A stretch of 64,000 bases of DNA from Oscillospiraceae bacterium Marseille-Q3528 (GTDB taxonomy: Bacteria > Bacillota > Clostridia > Lachnospirales > Lachnospiraceae): NCBI GenBank assembly GCA_018223385.1, contig JAGTTR010000009.1, positions 62,001-126,000 of the forward strand, read 5' to 3'. Numbering within the stretch: the first letter of the stretch is position 1; each line of letters opens with the position of its first letter. Below the pieces are notes generated by a model, which saw nothing but the letters and a program-made list of their open reading frames with translations, was not told the DNA's origin and ran no database searches. This document shows, piece after piece, positions 7,641 to 15,204 of the stretch. The position numbers and the translations under genes are program-made.

Positions 7641-8909
7641 ATGGAAAAAAGAAGGTTGTGGGAACAGAAAACAGAGAATGTGCGGATGGAGCCGAACGCC
7701 GACGGAAAAAGGTTTGTCTGCAGGGGCAGCCGAGCAGGAAAAATGCTGGGGCTGGCGGTGCTGACTGCATCTTTGCTGCCGCTTGCGCCGGTGTATGCCG
7801 CTGCACCTGATGCTGCTGTTTCCGATGACCAGACGGATAACGCACAGGCGGCTGCCGGTGACTACAGCCAGGTGGCAGCGGACAGTGAAAAAGTGACGCC
7901 CCAGGAGGTGGGAATCCCCGGCATGACACCCATTACGGCAGATGACGTAGCGGATGGTACCTATGAGGTGAAGGTGGAATCCAGCTCCTCCATGTTTCGC
8001 ATTGAAAAAGCTGAGCTGACCGTACAGGACGGGCAGATGAGCGCCGTGCTGACGCTGGGCGGCACCGGGTATCTGAAGCTTTATATGGGAACCGGGGCGG
8101 AAGCGGCGGCAGCAGATCCGGCGGATTATATTGATTATGAGGAAAATGCGGAGGGCCAGTATACGTATCTGGTACCGGTGGAGGCGCTGGATATGCCTGT
8201 GGACTGTGCGGCCTTCAGCAAAAAGAAAGAAAAATGGTATGACCGGCAGATCCTTTTTGAGGCAAAAAGCTTACCGGCGGAGGCTGTCCTGACAGAACTG
8301 CCGGACTATGATGCCCTGGAAAAAGCAGCCCGGGATGCAAGAATCCAGCAGATGAAGGATGAAAAAGCCACAGAGGAGGCCAAAGAGGCTGAGGCGAACG
8401 CGCAGAGTGCCGGACTGGCAGAGGAACATGTGGATGGAGCAGCTGTGGACGGTGCCGGTGGAAGCATGTCCGGCGTGGCAGACCTGACGGCGCTGGATCT
8501 GTCCGATGGTGTTTACAGCGTGGAGGTTTCTCTGGAAGGCGGCAGCGGCAGAGCGACCGTGACTTCCCCGACCCAGCTTTTTGTGACAGACGGCGCCGCA
8601 GAGGCGCTGGTGGAGTGGAGCAGCAGCAACTACGATTACATGATCGTGGGCGGCGAGCAGTATCTTCCCATGGATGGCTATGACCAGTCAGCATTTCTGA
8701 TCCCGGTGGAAAAACTGGGAGAGCCGCTGGAAGTGGTGGCTGACACCACGGCCATGAGTGTGCCCCATGAGATCGCCTACACCCTGACCTTCGACGGCGG
8801 CAGCCTGATCCCACTGGAGGAACAGGCAGATACCACCGGCAACTGGATCCTTCTGGTGCTGGCCGTTTGCATCTGCGCGGTGGCATTTGTAAAAACGCGC
8901 AGGAAATAG
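7641..8909 (+). CDS. Membrane-anchored surface protein with two NEAT-like domains
   Basis: The 422-residue product is predicted to be exported. It has a basic N terminus, a hydrophobic signal (about 35-58, ending VYAAA), two beta-rich domains and a C-terminal transmembrane anchor (NWILLVLAVCICAVAFV) followed by a basic tail TRRK. Domain 1 (about 105-215) opens DGTYEVKVES and domain 2 (about 290-395) opens DGVYSVEVSLEGGSG; each resembles the NEAT/iron-transport-associated immunoglobulin-like fold. Domain 2 has a tyrosine-rich YDYMIVGGEQYLP strand, where NEAT domains carry heme-contact tyrosines. A charged helical linker separates the domains. It lies between cbiK and the binding protein of an ABC importer, so a tetrapyrrole-relay role is inferred. 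The ATG at 7641 after AAAGGGG is preferred to an earlier in-frame start at 7605. Confidence 0.65.
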   Translation: MEKRRLWEQKTENVRMEPNADGKRFVCRGSRAGKMLGLAVLTASLLPLAPVYAAAPDAAVSDDQTDNAQAAAGDYSQVAADSEKVTPQEVGIPGMTPITADDVADGTYEVKVESSSSMFRIEKAELTVQDGQMSAVLTLGGTGYLKLYMGTGAEAAAADPADYIDYEENAEGQYTYLVPVEALDMPVDCAAFSKKKEKWYDRQILFEAKSLPAEAVLTELPDYDALEKAARDARIQQMKDEKATEEAKEAEANAQSAGLAEEHVDGAAVDGAGGSMSGVADLTALDLSDGVYSVEVSLEGGSGRATVTSPTQLFVTDGAAEALVEWSSSNYDYMIVGGEQYLPMDGYDQSAFLIPVEKLGEPLEVVADTTAMSVPHEIAYTLTFDGGSLIPLEEQADTTGNWILLVLAVCICAVAFVKTRRK

Positions 8910-9069
8910 ACGGCAGCAGAAAAAAGGTGATCACGAGTGCTGTCTGACAGAAAGCCTGACAGGAAAATTTGGATGATACTGCATCAGACAGAAAAGACCG
9001 GGGCCTGATGGGACAGGCGGACAGAAGCAGAACGCTTTCTGGAAAAAGCAGTAGAAGAACAGGAGAAAA

Positions 9070-10356
9070 TTGCGACAGATGAAACAAATGCAGAGCAGAA
9101 GGAAGAAAAAGAACGGTGGGCTGTGTCGGCGCCTGCTGGTGCTGGCGTTACTGGTGGGGCTGCTGGCAAATACGGTGGGCTGTGTCGGTGGGCAGAGCAG
9201 CACGGCTCAGGATACGCAAAATGGCAGTAATCTTTGCGATTCTCTTTCCTATGAAGGCCGGGACACCCTTTCCTATGCGGAACAGTTTACGGTGGATCGC
9301 TATGAGGACGGCTATGTGCTGCTGACCATCGCGGAGGATGCCAGGTACCTGGTGATCCCGGAGGGAAAAGAAATCCCAGAGGATCTGCCGGGGGATGTGG
9401 TGCCGCTTTGTCAGCCGATCTCCCATATTTATCTGGTGGCTTCGGCTGCCATGGATATGTTTGTCAAGCTGGATGCCCTGGATGCCATCCGTTTTTCGGG
9501 GATGGCAGCAGACGGCTGGACGATTCCCGAGGCGAAGGCTGCCATGGAGAGCGGGGATATTCTTTATGCGGGAAAATATTCCGCCCCGGATTATGAGAAA
9601 ATCTTGTCTGAGGGCTGTGATCTTGCGGTGGAAAACACCATGGTGCTGCACACACCGGAGGTGAAGGAGCAGCTGGAACGGCTGGGCATTCCGGTTCTCA
9701 TTGACTATTCCAGCTACGAGACCACGCCCCAGGGCCGGATGGAGTGGATCTGTTTTTATGGCATTTTGCTGGGAAAAGAAGAACAGGCCCGGGAGGTGTT
9801 TGAAGCCCAGGTGGCGGCTATGGAAGGAACTGCAGCGACGTCTGTAACGGACGGAGAAAATGCATCGGCTGTGTCTGGTTCAGGGAAAGCTGCTGTGTCA
9901 GAAACTGCGGGGACAGGCACAGCTTCCGGGGAGAAAACGGTGGCTTTCTTCTATATGACCTCCAGCGGTGCGGTCAATGTGCGCAAATCCAGCGATTACC
10001 TGCCAAAGATGATCGAACTGGCGGGAGGTACCTATGTGTGTCCGCAGCTGAAAAAGGATGAGACTTCTGCTTCCTCCAGTGCCAATGTGCAGATGGAAGC
10101 CTTCTATGCGGCGGCGAAGGATGCGGATTATCTCATTTATAACAGCTCCATCGACGGCGAGGTGGCCGATCTGCAGGAACTGAAGGGAAAGGATGAACTG
10201 CTGGGCAAGTTCCGGGCAGTGCAGGAGGGGCATGTGTTCTGTACTTCCAAGAACCTGTATCAGGCATCTATGGAGCTGGGAGCTATCACGGCGGATATTC
10301 GGCGGATGCTGAATGGAGAGACAGAAGGATTTACCTATCTTTATCCGCTGCAATAA
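9070..10356 (+). CDS. Substrate-binding lipoprotein of a FecCD-type (B12/iron-siderophore/heme) ABC importer
   Basis: This is a BtuF/FhuD-like periplasmic-binding-fold lipoprotein. It has a basic N terminus, a hydrophobic signal and a lipobox with Cys38 (TVGC). The two lobes contain CQPISHIYLVASAAMDMFVKL and a second lobe starting TVAFFYMTSSGAVNVRKSSDYLPKMIELAGG, typical of clostridial cobalamin/iron binding proteins. At about residues 252-293 there is a Ser/Thr/Ala/Gly-rich insertion between lobes. Start is uncertain: TTG at 9070 follows AGGAG by four bases and an ATG lies at 9079. It is followed 175 bases later by the permease gene. Substrate is not certain; operon context under a cobalamin riboswitch suggests a corrinoid or precursor. 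Confidence 0.8.
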   Translation: MRQMKQMQSRRKKKNGGLCRRLLVLALLVGLLANTVGCVGGQSSTAQDTQNGSNLCDSLSYEGRDTLSYAEQFTVDRYEDGYVLLTIAEDARYLVIPEGKEIPEDLPGDVVPLCQPISHIYLVASAAMDMFVKLDALDAIRFSGMAADGWTIPEAKAAMESGDILYAGKYSAPDYEKILSEGCDLAVENTMVLHTPEVKEQLERLGIPVLIDYSSYETTPQGRMEWICFYGILLGKEEQAREVFEAQVAAMEGTAATSVTDGENASAVSGSGKAAVSETAGTGTASGEKTVAFFYMTSSGAVNVRKSSDYLPKMIELAGGTYVCPQLKKDETSASSSANVQMEAFYAAAKDADYLIYNSSIDGEVADLQELKGKDELLGKFRAVQEGHVFCTSKNLYQASMELGAITADIRRMLNGETEGFTYLYPLQ

Positions 10357-10531
10357 TGGACAAGACGCAGGCTGGGCATGTGTAGAAGCCAATGATACAG
10401 AGGTGGCCTGTGAATGGTCATGAAAAAGTTTATAGAGCAGGCATTGTTGGAAAATCTGCGGAGAAGTACTTGAATAAAGGGAAAAACAGAAGAATGAAAA
10501 GGAAATACAAGGAAAGAAGGAGGGGACAATC

Positions 10532-11563
10532 GTGCAGACAGATATGGAGAAAAAAATGCGGAACCGCTGTGTGATGGGGCTTGCAATTTTGCTGGGACTG
10601 CTGGCAGTTTTCCTCCTTTTGAGCATCTGCATCGGCAGTGTGTCCGTGTCTCCTCAGGAGGTGCTGGCGGTATTACAGGGGAAGGCCGGTCTGGATACGG
10701 CCAGGGATATCGTGCTTTCCATCCGTCTGCCCCGGGCGCTGGCGGCGCTGTTCCTGGGCGGGGCGCTGGCACTGTCCGGGTATCTTTTGCAGTCCTTTTT
10801 TCACAATCCCATTGCGGGGCCCTTTGTGCTGGGGATTTCCTCCGGCGCCAAGCTCTGTGTGGCGCTGGTCATGGTAGCGCTGCTGAACTTCCGGAAAACC
10901 GCCGGTTCCATGGCACTGATCCTGGCGGCTTTCGTGGGGGCGCTGGCTTCCATGGGATTTGTGCTGCTTCTGGCGCGGAAGGTGGAACAGATGTCCATGC
11001 TGGTGGTGGGCGGTGTCATGATCGGCTATATCTGTTCCGCAGTGACGGATTTTGTCGTTACCTTTGCGGATGACGCCAACATTGTGAACCTGCACAACTG
11101 GTCCCGGGGCAGTTTTTCCGGCATCGGCTGGCATTCGGTGGGCTGGATCACGGTGCTGGTGGTGGCGGTGTCTGTGGGGACATTTCTCCTGTCGAAACCT
11201 TTGCAGGCGTATCGGCTGGGAGAAGCCTATGCCCGGAACATGGGGGTCAATCTGAAAATTTTCCGGGCGCTGCTGGTGATCCTGTCCAGTCTGCTGGCCG
11301 CCTGTGTGACAGCGTTTGCCGGGCCGGTGTCTTTTGTGGGCATTGCGGTGCCCCATCTGGCCAAAGCACTTTTGAAAAACGGAGATCCTCACTGGATGAT
11401 CCCGTCCTGTTTCCTGGGGGGCGCGGTGTTCTGTCTGGCCTGTGACTTGGCGGCGCGGACGGTATTTTCTCCCACAGAGCTTTCCATCAGCACAGTGACG
11501 GCCGTGTTTGGCGCACCGGTGGTGCTGTTTGTCATGATTCGCCGCAGAAAAGAGGAATACTAG
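10532..11563 (+). CDS. FecCD-family ABC transporter permease
   Basis: The 343-residue integral membrane protein has the multi-helix pattern and conserved blocks of the BtuC/FecCD family: RLPRALAALFLGGALALSGYLLQSFFHNPIAGPFVLGISSGA near the N terminus, GxxxxYICSAVTDFVVTFAD, and CVTAFAGPVSFVGIAVPHLAK, the coupling helix region that contacts the ATPase. The start is GTG at 10532, supported by AAGGAGGGG six bases upstream. Its stop codon overlaps the ATPase start by one base (TAGTG), implying translational coupling. It forms the channel of the importer with the neighbouring binding protein and ATPase. Confidence 0.9.
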   Translation: MQTDMEKKMRNRCVMGLAILLGLLAVFLLLSICIGSVSVSPQEVLAVLQGKAGLDTARDIVLSIRLPRALAALFLGGALALSGYLLQSFFHNPIAGPFVLGISSGAKLCVALVMVALLNFRKTAGSMALILAAFVGALASMGFVLLLARKVEQMSMLVVGGVMIGYICSAVTDFVVTFADDANIVNLHNWSRGSFSGIGWHSVGWITVLVVAVSVGTFLLSKPLQAYRLGEAYARNMGVNLKIFRALLVILSSLLAACVTAFAGPVSFVGIAVPHLAKALLKNGDPHWMIPSCFLGGAVFCLACDLAARTVFSPTELSISTVTAVFGAPVVLFVMIRRRKEEY

Positions 11564-12654
11564 TGGATTATTTTTATACGAAAGAGCTGGCCGCCGGATA
11601 CGGGAAGGAGCCGGTGGTGAAAGGCGCCAACCTGCATTTGCAGAAGGGAGAGATCGTTACCCTCATCGGCCCCAATGGTGCCGGAAAGACAACGCTGCTG
11701 AAAAGCATCATCCGCCAGCTGGAGCCGCTGGGAGGCGTGGCGGTACTGGAAGGACGGAATCTGGCGGAATATCATGGAAAAGAGTTGGCTTCCCGGCTGT
11801 CGGTGGTGCTGACGGAGCGGATCCGGCCCGAGCGGATGACCTGCCGGGAAGTCATCGGCACCGGGCGCTATCCCTATACGGGTATGCTGGGGGTGCTGTC
11901 CCGGGAGGATAAGCAGGCGGTGGAAAGCGCTATGGAGCAGGTAGGGGTCACTTCCCTTGCTGACCGGGAATTCACCAGGATCAGTGACGGTCAGCGGCAG
12001 AGGGTATTGCTGGCCCGGGCCATCGCCCAGGAGCCGGACATTCTGGTGCTGGATGAGCCCACTTCCTTTCTGGACATCCGCTATAAGCTGGAATTTCTGT
12101 CGATTTTGCAGAAGCTGACGAGACAGAACGGACTGACGGTGCTGCTGTCCCTGCATGAGCTGGATTTGGCCCAGCGGGTTTCTGACCGGATCGTGTGTAT
12201 AGACCGGGAGGGCCATGACCGGGAAGGGACGCCGGAGGAGATTTTCGCACCCGGTGCGGTGCAGGAATTGTACGAACTCCGGTGTGGTTCCTTTGCGGAG
12301 CTTACCGGCAGTGTGGAGCTGGAAGCAGTGAAGGGAGCCCCCCGGGTGTTCGTGTTGGCGGGAAACGGCACGGGAACGCCCATCTTTCGGCGGCTGCAGC
12401 GGGAGGGCATTCCCTTTGCCACGGGCGTTTTGTGGGAAAACGATGTGGATTATCCCGCAGCCCGGGCACTGGCATCAAAGGTGTATGCGGTGCCTGCCTA
12501 CGAAGAACTGGATGGGGAGACCCTTGACCAAGCAAGGGAGGAGATCGACCGGTGCAGGCAGGTGCTGTGCGGGTTCGAAGAGCTGCCAGAGGGAAAACTG
12601 GCGGCGGGGATACGGGAACTGTATGCTTACGCAGAAAAAATGGGGAAGATATAG
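11563..12654 (+). CDS. ABC importer ATPase with an additional C-terminal domain
   Basis: Residues 1-235 form a BtuD/FecE-type ATPase. The Walker A is GPNGAGKTT at 36-44, the signature is ISDGQRQR near 140-147 (SDGQ in place of SGGQ), the Walker B is ILVLDEPTS at 160-168 and the H-loop is SLHEL. Residues about 240-363 are an added domain not needed for an ABC ATPase. It reads RVFVLAGNGTGTPIFRRLQREGIPF, then ATGVLWENDVDYPAARALA, and ends in a helical region with a single cysteine (VLCGFEEL). Function of this extension is unknown; it could be a nucleotide- or ligand-sensing module. Start is GTG overlapping the permease stop. Confidence 0.88.
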   Translation: MDYFYTKELAAGYGKEPVVKGANLHLQKGEIVTLIGPNGAGKTTLLKSIIRQLEPLGGVAVLEGRNLAEYHGKELASRLSVVLTERIRPERMTCREVIGTGRYPYTGMLGVLSREDKQAVESAMEQVGVTSLADREFTRISDGQRQRVLLARAIAQEPDILVLDEPTSFLDIRYKLEFLSILQKLTRQNGLTVLLSLHELDLAQRVSDRIVCIDREGHDREGTPEEIFAPGAVQELYELRCGSFAELTGSVELEAVKGAPRVFVLAGNGTGTPIFRRLQREGIPFATGVLWENDVDYPAARALASKVYAVPAYEELDGETLDQAREEIDRCRQVLCGFEELPEGKLAAGIRELYAYAEKMGKI

Positions 12655-12659
12655 ATGAG

Positions 12660-12707
12660 GTTCAGCGAGGGCCATCTGAAAAAGCTCATCCGTTCAGCGA
12701 GCGCCAT
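12660..12707 (+). repeat. Direct repeat of the element's left end
   Basis: GTTCAGCGAGGGCCAT at 12660-12675 recurs as GTTCAGCGAGCGCCAT at 12692-12707 with one mismatch. The first copy begins six bases after the ATPase gene's last base (12654). It duplicates the left boundary of the structured element that follows, which suggests a past duplication or nested insertion. Confidence 0.6.
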
Positions 12708-12846
12708 TCGCAAAACCGCGCCTGACAGCGCTCTCCGCCGCTTCGCAGCTCATTTTTGCTCATCACGTGGCGCTCTGCTCAAACTTTTTATCAGTCAGCT
12801 GTTCATGCAAGCATGACAGCTTCCTTCTGAAAAAGTTTGGCTGAAC
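12692..12846 (+). repeat. Structured intergenic repeat, copy A
   Basis: Terminal inverted repeats GTTCAGC (12692-12698) and GCTGAAC (12840-12846) enclose two domains. The left domain (12701-12774, bounded by GCGCC and GGCGC) is nearly identical to the copy at 22652-22724, including CGCAGCTCATTTTTGCTCAT. The right domain has stem AAACTTTTT (12781-12789) with AAAAAGTTT (12830-12838) around a hairpin AGCTGT-t-CATGC-aa-GCATG-ACAGCT (12797-12821). Copy B has the same stem lengths and the same unpaired T with different bases. The element ends 17 bases before a TTGACA -35 box. It encodes no protein. Confidence 0.75.
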
Positions 12847-12863
12847 TTGTCAAGAAAAAATGG

Positions 12864-12892
12864 TTGACAAACATGGGGGACATGGTTATAAT
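12864..12892 (+). promoter_or_regulatory. Consensus promoter of DUF177-rpmF
   Basis: TTGACA at 12864-12869, exactly 17 bases, then TATAAT at 12887-12892: a perfect sigma-A consensus. It lies just right of the structured repeat. Confidence 0.85.
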
Positions 12893-12918
12893 TGTTTAGG
12901 TATGAATAGGAGACTATT

Positions 12919-13443
12919 ATGCAAATGAACTTATCAGATGTTTTATCCAGAGATGAAAAGGTTGTTTCCATGGAGGCCGAGATTGCACTTGATGCGTTCA
13001 CATCAGGACTTGGCTCTTTTCCGATTGTGCGAAAGACACCGCTTTCCCTTTGCATCCGCAATACGGGAAACAAGGTGCTGGAGATCAGCGGAAAGATGGA
13101 GTTGGATGCGATAATTCCGTGCAGCCGGTGTCTGGAGGATGTAAGAACAACGATTCATCTGGACATTTTCCGGAAGCTGGATATGAAGCTGTCGGAGGAT
13201 GACAGGATTAAGGCGTTGGATGAGAACAGTTATATTGCGGATTATACACTGGATGTGGATGGGCTTGTCTATGATGAGCTGCTGACAGTCTGGCCGATGA
13301 AGGTACTTTGTCGGGAGGACTGCAAGGGCATCTGCATGAAATGCGGCAAGAACCTGAATGAGGGGGATTGCGGCTGTGACAGAACAGTGCTGGATCCCAG
13401 AATGGCTGCGATCCGTGATATTTTTCGGAATTCAGGCAATTAA
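12919..13443 (+). CDS. DUF177 (YceD family) protein
   Basis: YceD-family proteins are small, widely conserved and almost always precede rpmF; they are implicated in large-subunit rRNA or ribosomal protein L32 metabolism, though the bacterial mechanism is not settled. The 174-residue product shows the family pattern: an all-beta N-terminal half with CSRCLEDV around 70-76, and a C-terminal cysteine cluster CREDCKGICMKCGKNL followed by CGCD, which resembles a metal site. GGAGAC lies 7 bases before the ATG. The rpmF gene follows after 52 bases in the same unit. Confidence 0.9.
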   Translation: MQMNLSDVLSRDEKVVSMEAEIALDAFTSGLGSFPIVRKTPLSLCIRNTGNKVLEISGKMELDAIIPCSRCLEDVRTTIHLDIFRKLDMKLSEDDRIKALDENSYIADYTLDVDGLVYDELLTVWPMKVLCREDCKGICMKCGKNLNEGDCGCDRTVLDPRMAAIRDIFRNSGN

Positions 13444-13495
13444 GGAAACGAAAGTTTGATAAGTAAAACATGAACAGGAAAGAGGAGGTGTAGTC

Positions 13496-13678
13496 ATGTC
13501 TATCTGCCCGAAGAATAAATCTTCCAAAGGAAGAAGAGACCAGAGAAGAGCTAACTGGAAAATGAAAACCATGAATCTGGTAAAATGCAGCAAATGTGGA
13601 GAATTAATGATGCCTCACAGAGTATGCAAGGCTTGCGGCTCTTACAATAAGAAGGAGATCATTTCCACAGAGGCTTAA
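13496..13678 (+). CDS. rpmF: 50S ribosomal protein L32
   Basis: The 60-residue basic protein has the L32 pattern: a lysine/arginine-rich start (ICPKNKSSKGRRDQRRANWKM) followed by a four-cysteine zinc motif, CSKCG and CKACG. It is a structural component of the large ribosomal subunit. The ribosome site AAAGAGGAGGTG is strong. It is the second gene after the DUF177 protein, a conserved bacterial pairing, and is closed by a terminator. Confidence 0.97.
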   Translation: MSICPKNKSSKGRRDQRRANWKMKTMNLVKCSKCGELMMPHRVCKACGSYNKKEIISTEA

Positions 13679-13696
13679 TCAGTGGATTGAAGAAAG

Positions 13697-13738
13697 GAAG
13701 ACGGTCAGTTTGCCATCCGGCGAATGCCGTCTTTTTTT
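13697..13738 (+). terminator. Rho-independent terminator after rpmF
   Basis: AAGACGG at 13698-13704 pairs with CCGTCTT (13727-13733), followed by a run of T residues. Confidence 0.8.
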
Positions 13739-13789
13739 CTGCGCTGTTTGCCTGACGAAAGCCCGGTCGGGAACAGTTACAAAATTATA

Positions 13790-13818
13790 TTGATTTTTAG
13801 AATGATGTCTTGTATAGT
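13790..13818 (+). promoter_or_regulatory. Promoter of plsX-acpP
   Basis: TTGATT at 13790-13795, a 17-base spacer and TATAGT at 13813-13818 lie 29 bases before the plsX start. No clear FapR-type operator was recognised. Confidence 0.55.
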
Positions 13819-13847
13819 AGTTTTAGTAATGCAAGGAGGAAAATTGC

Positions 13848-14873
13848 ATGCAGGAATTAGTCAGAGTTTCCCTGGACGCCATGGGCGGGGATTTTGCCCC
13901 ACAGGTGACGGTGCAGGGCGCAGTGGAGGCAGTACAGCAGAAGGACAACGTGAAGGTATTCCTTGTGGGACTTCCCGATGCCATTGAAGCGGAGCTTTCC
14001 AAATATACCTATGATAAAGACCGGATTGAGGTGGTGGCTGCCTCGGAAGTGATCGAGATGGCTGAGCCGCCGGTGATGGCGATCCGCCGGAAGAAGGATT
14101 CGTCCATTGTGGTGGGGCTGAATCTGGTAAAGAATGGACAGGCAGATGCTTTTGTGTCAGCAGGAAGCACCGGCGCGGTTCTCGTGGGAGGACAGCTGGT
14201 GGTGGGCCGGATCAAGGGCGTGGAGAGATCCCCGCTGGCCACTCTTTTCCCTACGGAGAAAGGCGTATCGCTGCTGGTTGACTGTGGTGCCAACGTGGAT
14301 GTGAGATCCTCCCATCTGGTACAGTTTGCCAAGATGGGTTCTGTATATATGGAGCATTTTGTGGGCGTTTCCAATCCGAAGGTGGCGATCGTGAACAACG
14401 GCGCCGAGGAGGAGAAGGGCAACGCACTGGTGAAGGAGACATTTCCGCTTCTGAAGGAATGCGGGGATATCAATTTTACCGGAAGCATTGAAGCCAGAGA
14501 TATCCCGGCCGGCGCAGCGGACGTGATCGTCTGTGACGGTTTTGTGGGTAATATCATCCTGAAGCTTTACGAGGGGCTTTCTTCAACCCTGGTGAAGGTG
14601 ATCAAGAAGGGCATGATGAGCTCCACGAGAGGCAAGATCGGCGGCGCACTGGCGAAGCCGGCGCTGAAGGAGACGTTGAAGAGCTTTGATGTGGAAGAAT
14701 ATGGCGGGGCACCGATGCTGGGACTGAAAGGCCTGGTGGTGAAGGGGCATGGAAGCTCCACCCACGGCGAGATCAAGAATGCCATTCTTCAGTGTGTAAC
14801 ATTTACGGAACAGAAGATGAATGAGAGGATTATGGAGAAAATCACACCGGAAGTAAAACCGGAAAATCATTGA
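13848..14873 (+). CDS. plsX: Phosphate acyltransferase PlsX
   Basis: PlsX converts acyl-ACP to acyl phosphate, the donor used by PlsY in glycerolipid synthesis. The 341-residue product has the expected blocks: VSLDAMGGDFAPQVTVQGAVEA at the N terminus, a DAFVSAGSTGAVL loop, LVDCGANVD, and the C-terminal GAPMLGLKGLVVKGHGSS. It is followed 21 bases later by acpP. Its partner PlsY is encoded at 34866-35528 in this window, so both acyl-phosphate pathway enzymes are present. Confidence 0.96.
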   Translation: MQELVRVSLDAMGGDFAPQVTVQGAVEAVQQKDNVKVFLVGLPDAIEAELSKYTYDKDRIEVVAASEVIEMAEPPVMAIRRKKDSSIVVGLNLVKNGQADAFVSAGSTGAVLVGGQLVVGRIKGVERSPLATLFPTEKGVSLLVDCGANVDVRSSHLVQFAKMGSVYMEHFVGVSNPKVAIVNNGAEEEKGNALVKETFPLLKECGDINFTGSIEARDIPAGAADVIVCDGFVGNIILKLYEGLSSTLVKVIKKGMMSSTRGKIGGALAKPALKETLKSFDVEEYGGAPMLGLKGLVVKGHGSSTHGEIKNAILQCVTFTEQKMNERIMEKITPEVKPENH

Positions 14874-14894
14874 TGAGAGGGAAGGAAGTTAGAA

Positions 14895-15125
14895 ATGGAA
14901 TTTGAAAAATTACAGCAGATCATTTCAGAGGTATTAAATGTAGATGCAGAGGAGATTACCATGGACACAACGTTCGTGGATGACCTGGGAGCAGACTCCC
15001 TGGACATTTTTCAGATTATCATGGGCATTGAGGAAGAGTTCGATATTGAGATCTCCAACGAGGATGCAGAGAAGATCGTATCCGTGGGAGATGCGGTAGA
15101 AGAGATCAAGAACGCATTGAACTAA
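14895..15125 (+). CDS. acpP: Acyl carrier protein
   Basis: The 76-residue acidic four-helix protein carries the phosphopantetheine attachment serine in LGADSLDIF (Ser36 region). It carries growing acyl chains in fatty-acid synthesis. Gene order plsX-acpP-rnc-smc-ftsY is widely conserved in Firmicutes. GAAGGAAG precedes the ATG and a terminator follows. Confidence 0.96.
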   Translation: MEFEKLQQIISEVLNVDAEEITMDTTFVDDLGADSLDIFQIIMGIEEEFDIEISNEDAEKIVSVGDAVEEIKNALN

Positions 15126-15136
15126 AAATAGAGAAA

Positions 15137-15188
15137 AGGGTGCCTCAAAACCGTTCCGATGTGAGGAGTTTTGAGGCTCCTTCTTTTA
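15137..15188 (+). terminator. Terminator between acpP and rnc
   Basis: GTGCCTCAAAAC pairs with GTTTTGAGGCTCC across a loop, followed by TTCTTTTAAT. Some read-through into rnc is likely because no separate rnc promoter is obvious. Confidence 0.65.
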
Positions 15189-15204
15189 ATAAGGAGAAAG
15201 TAGA

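Noticed and set aside
12655..12918. Small protein gene in the gap before DUF177
   Set aside because: No frame of useful length with a ribosome site is present. The gap is explained by the structured repeat and a consensus promoter.
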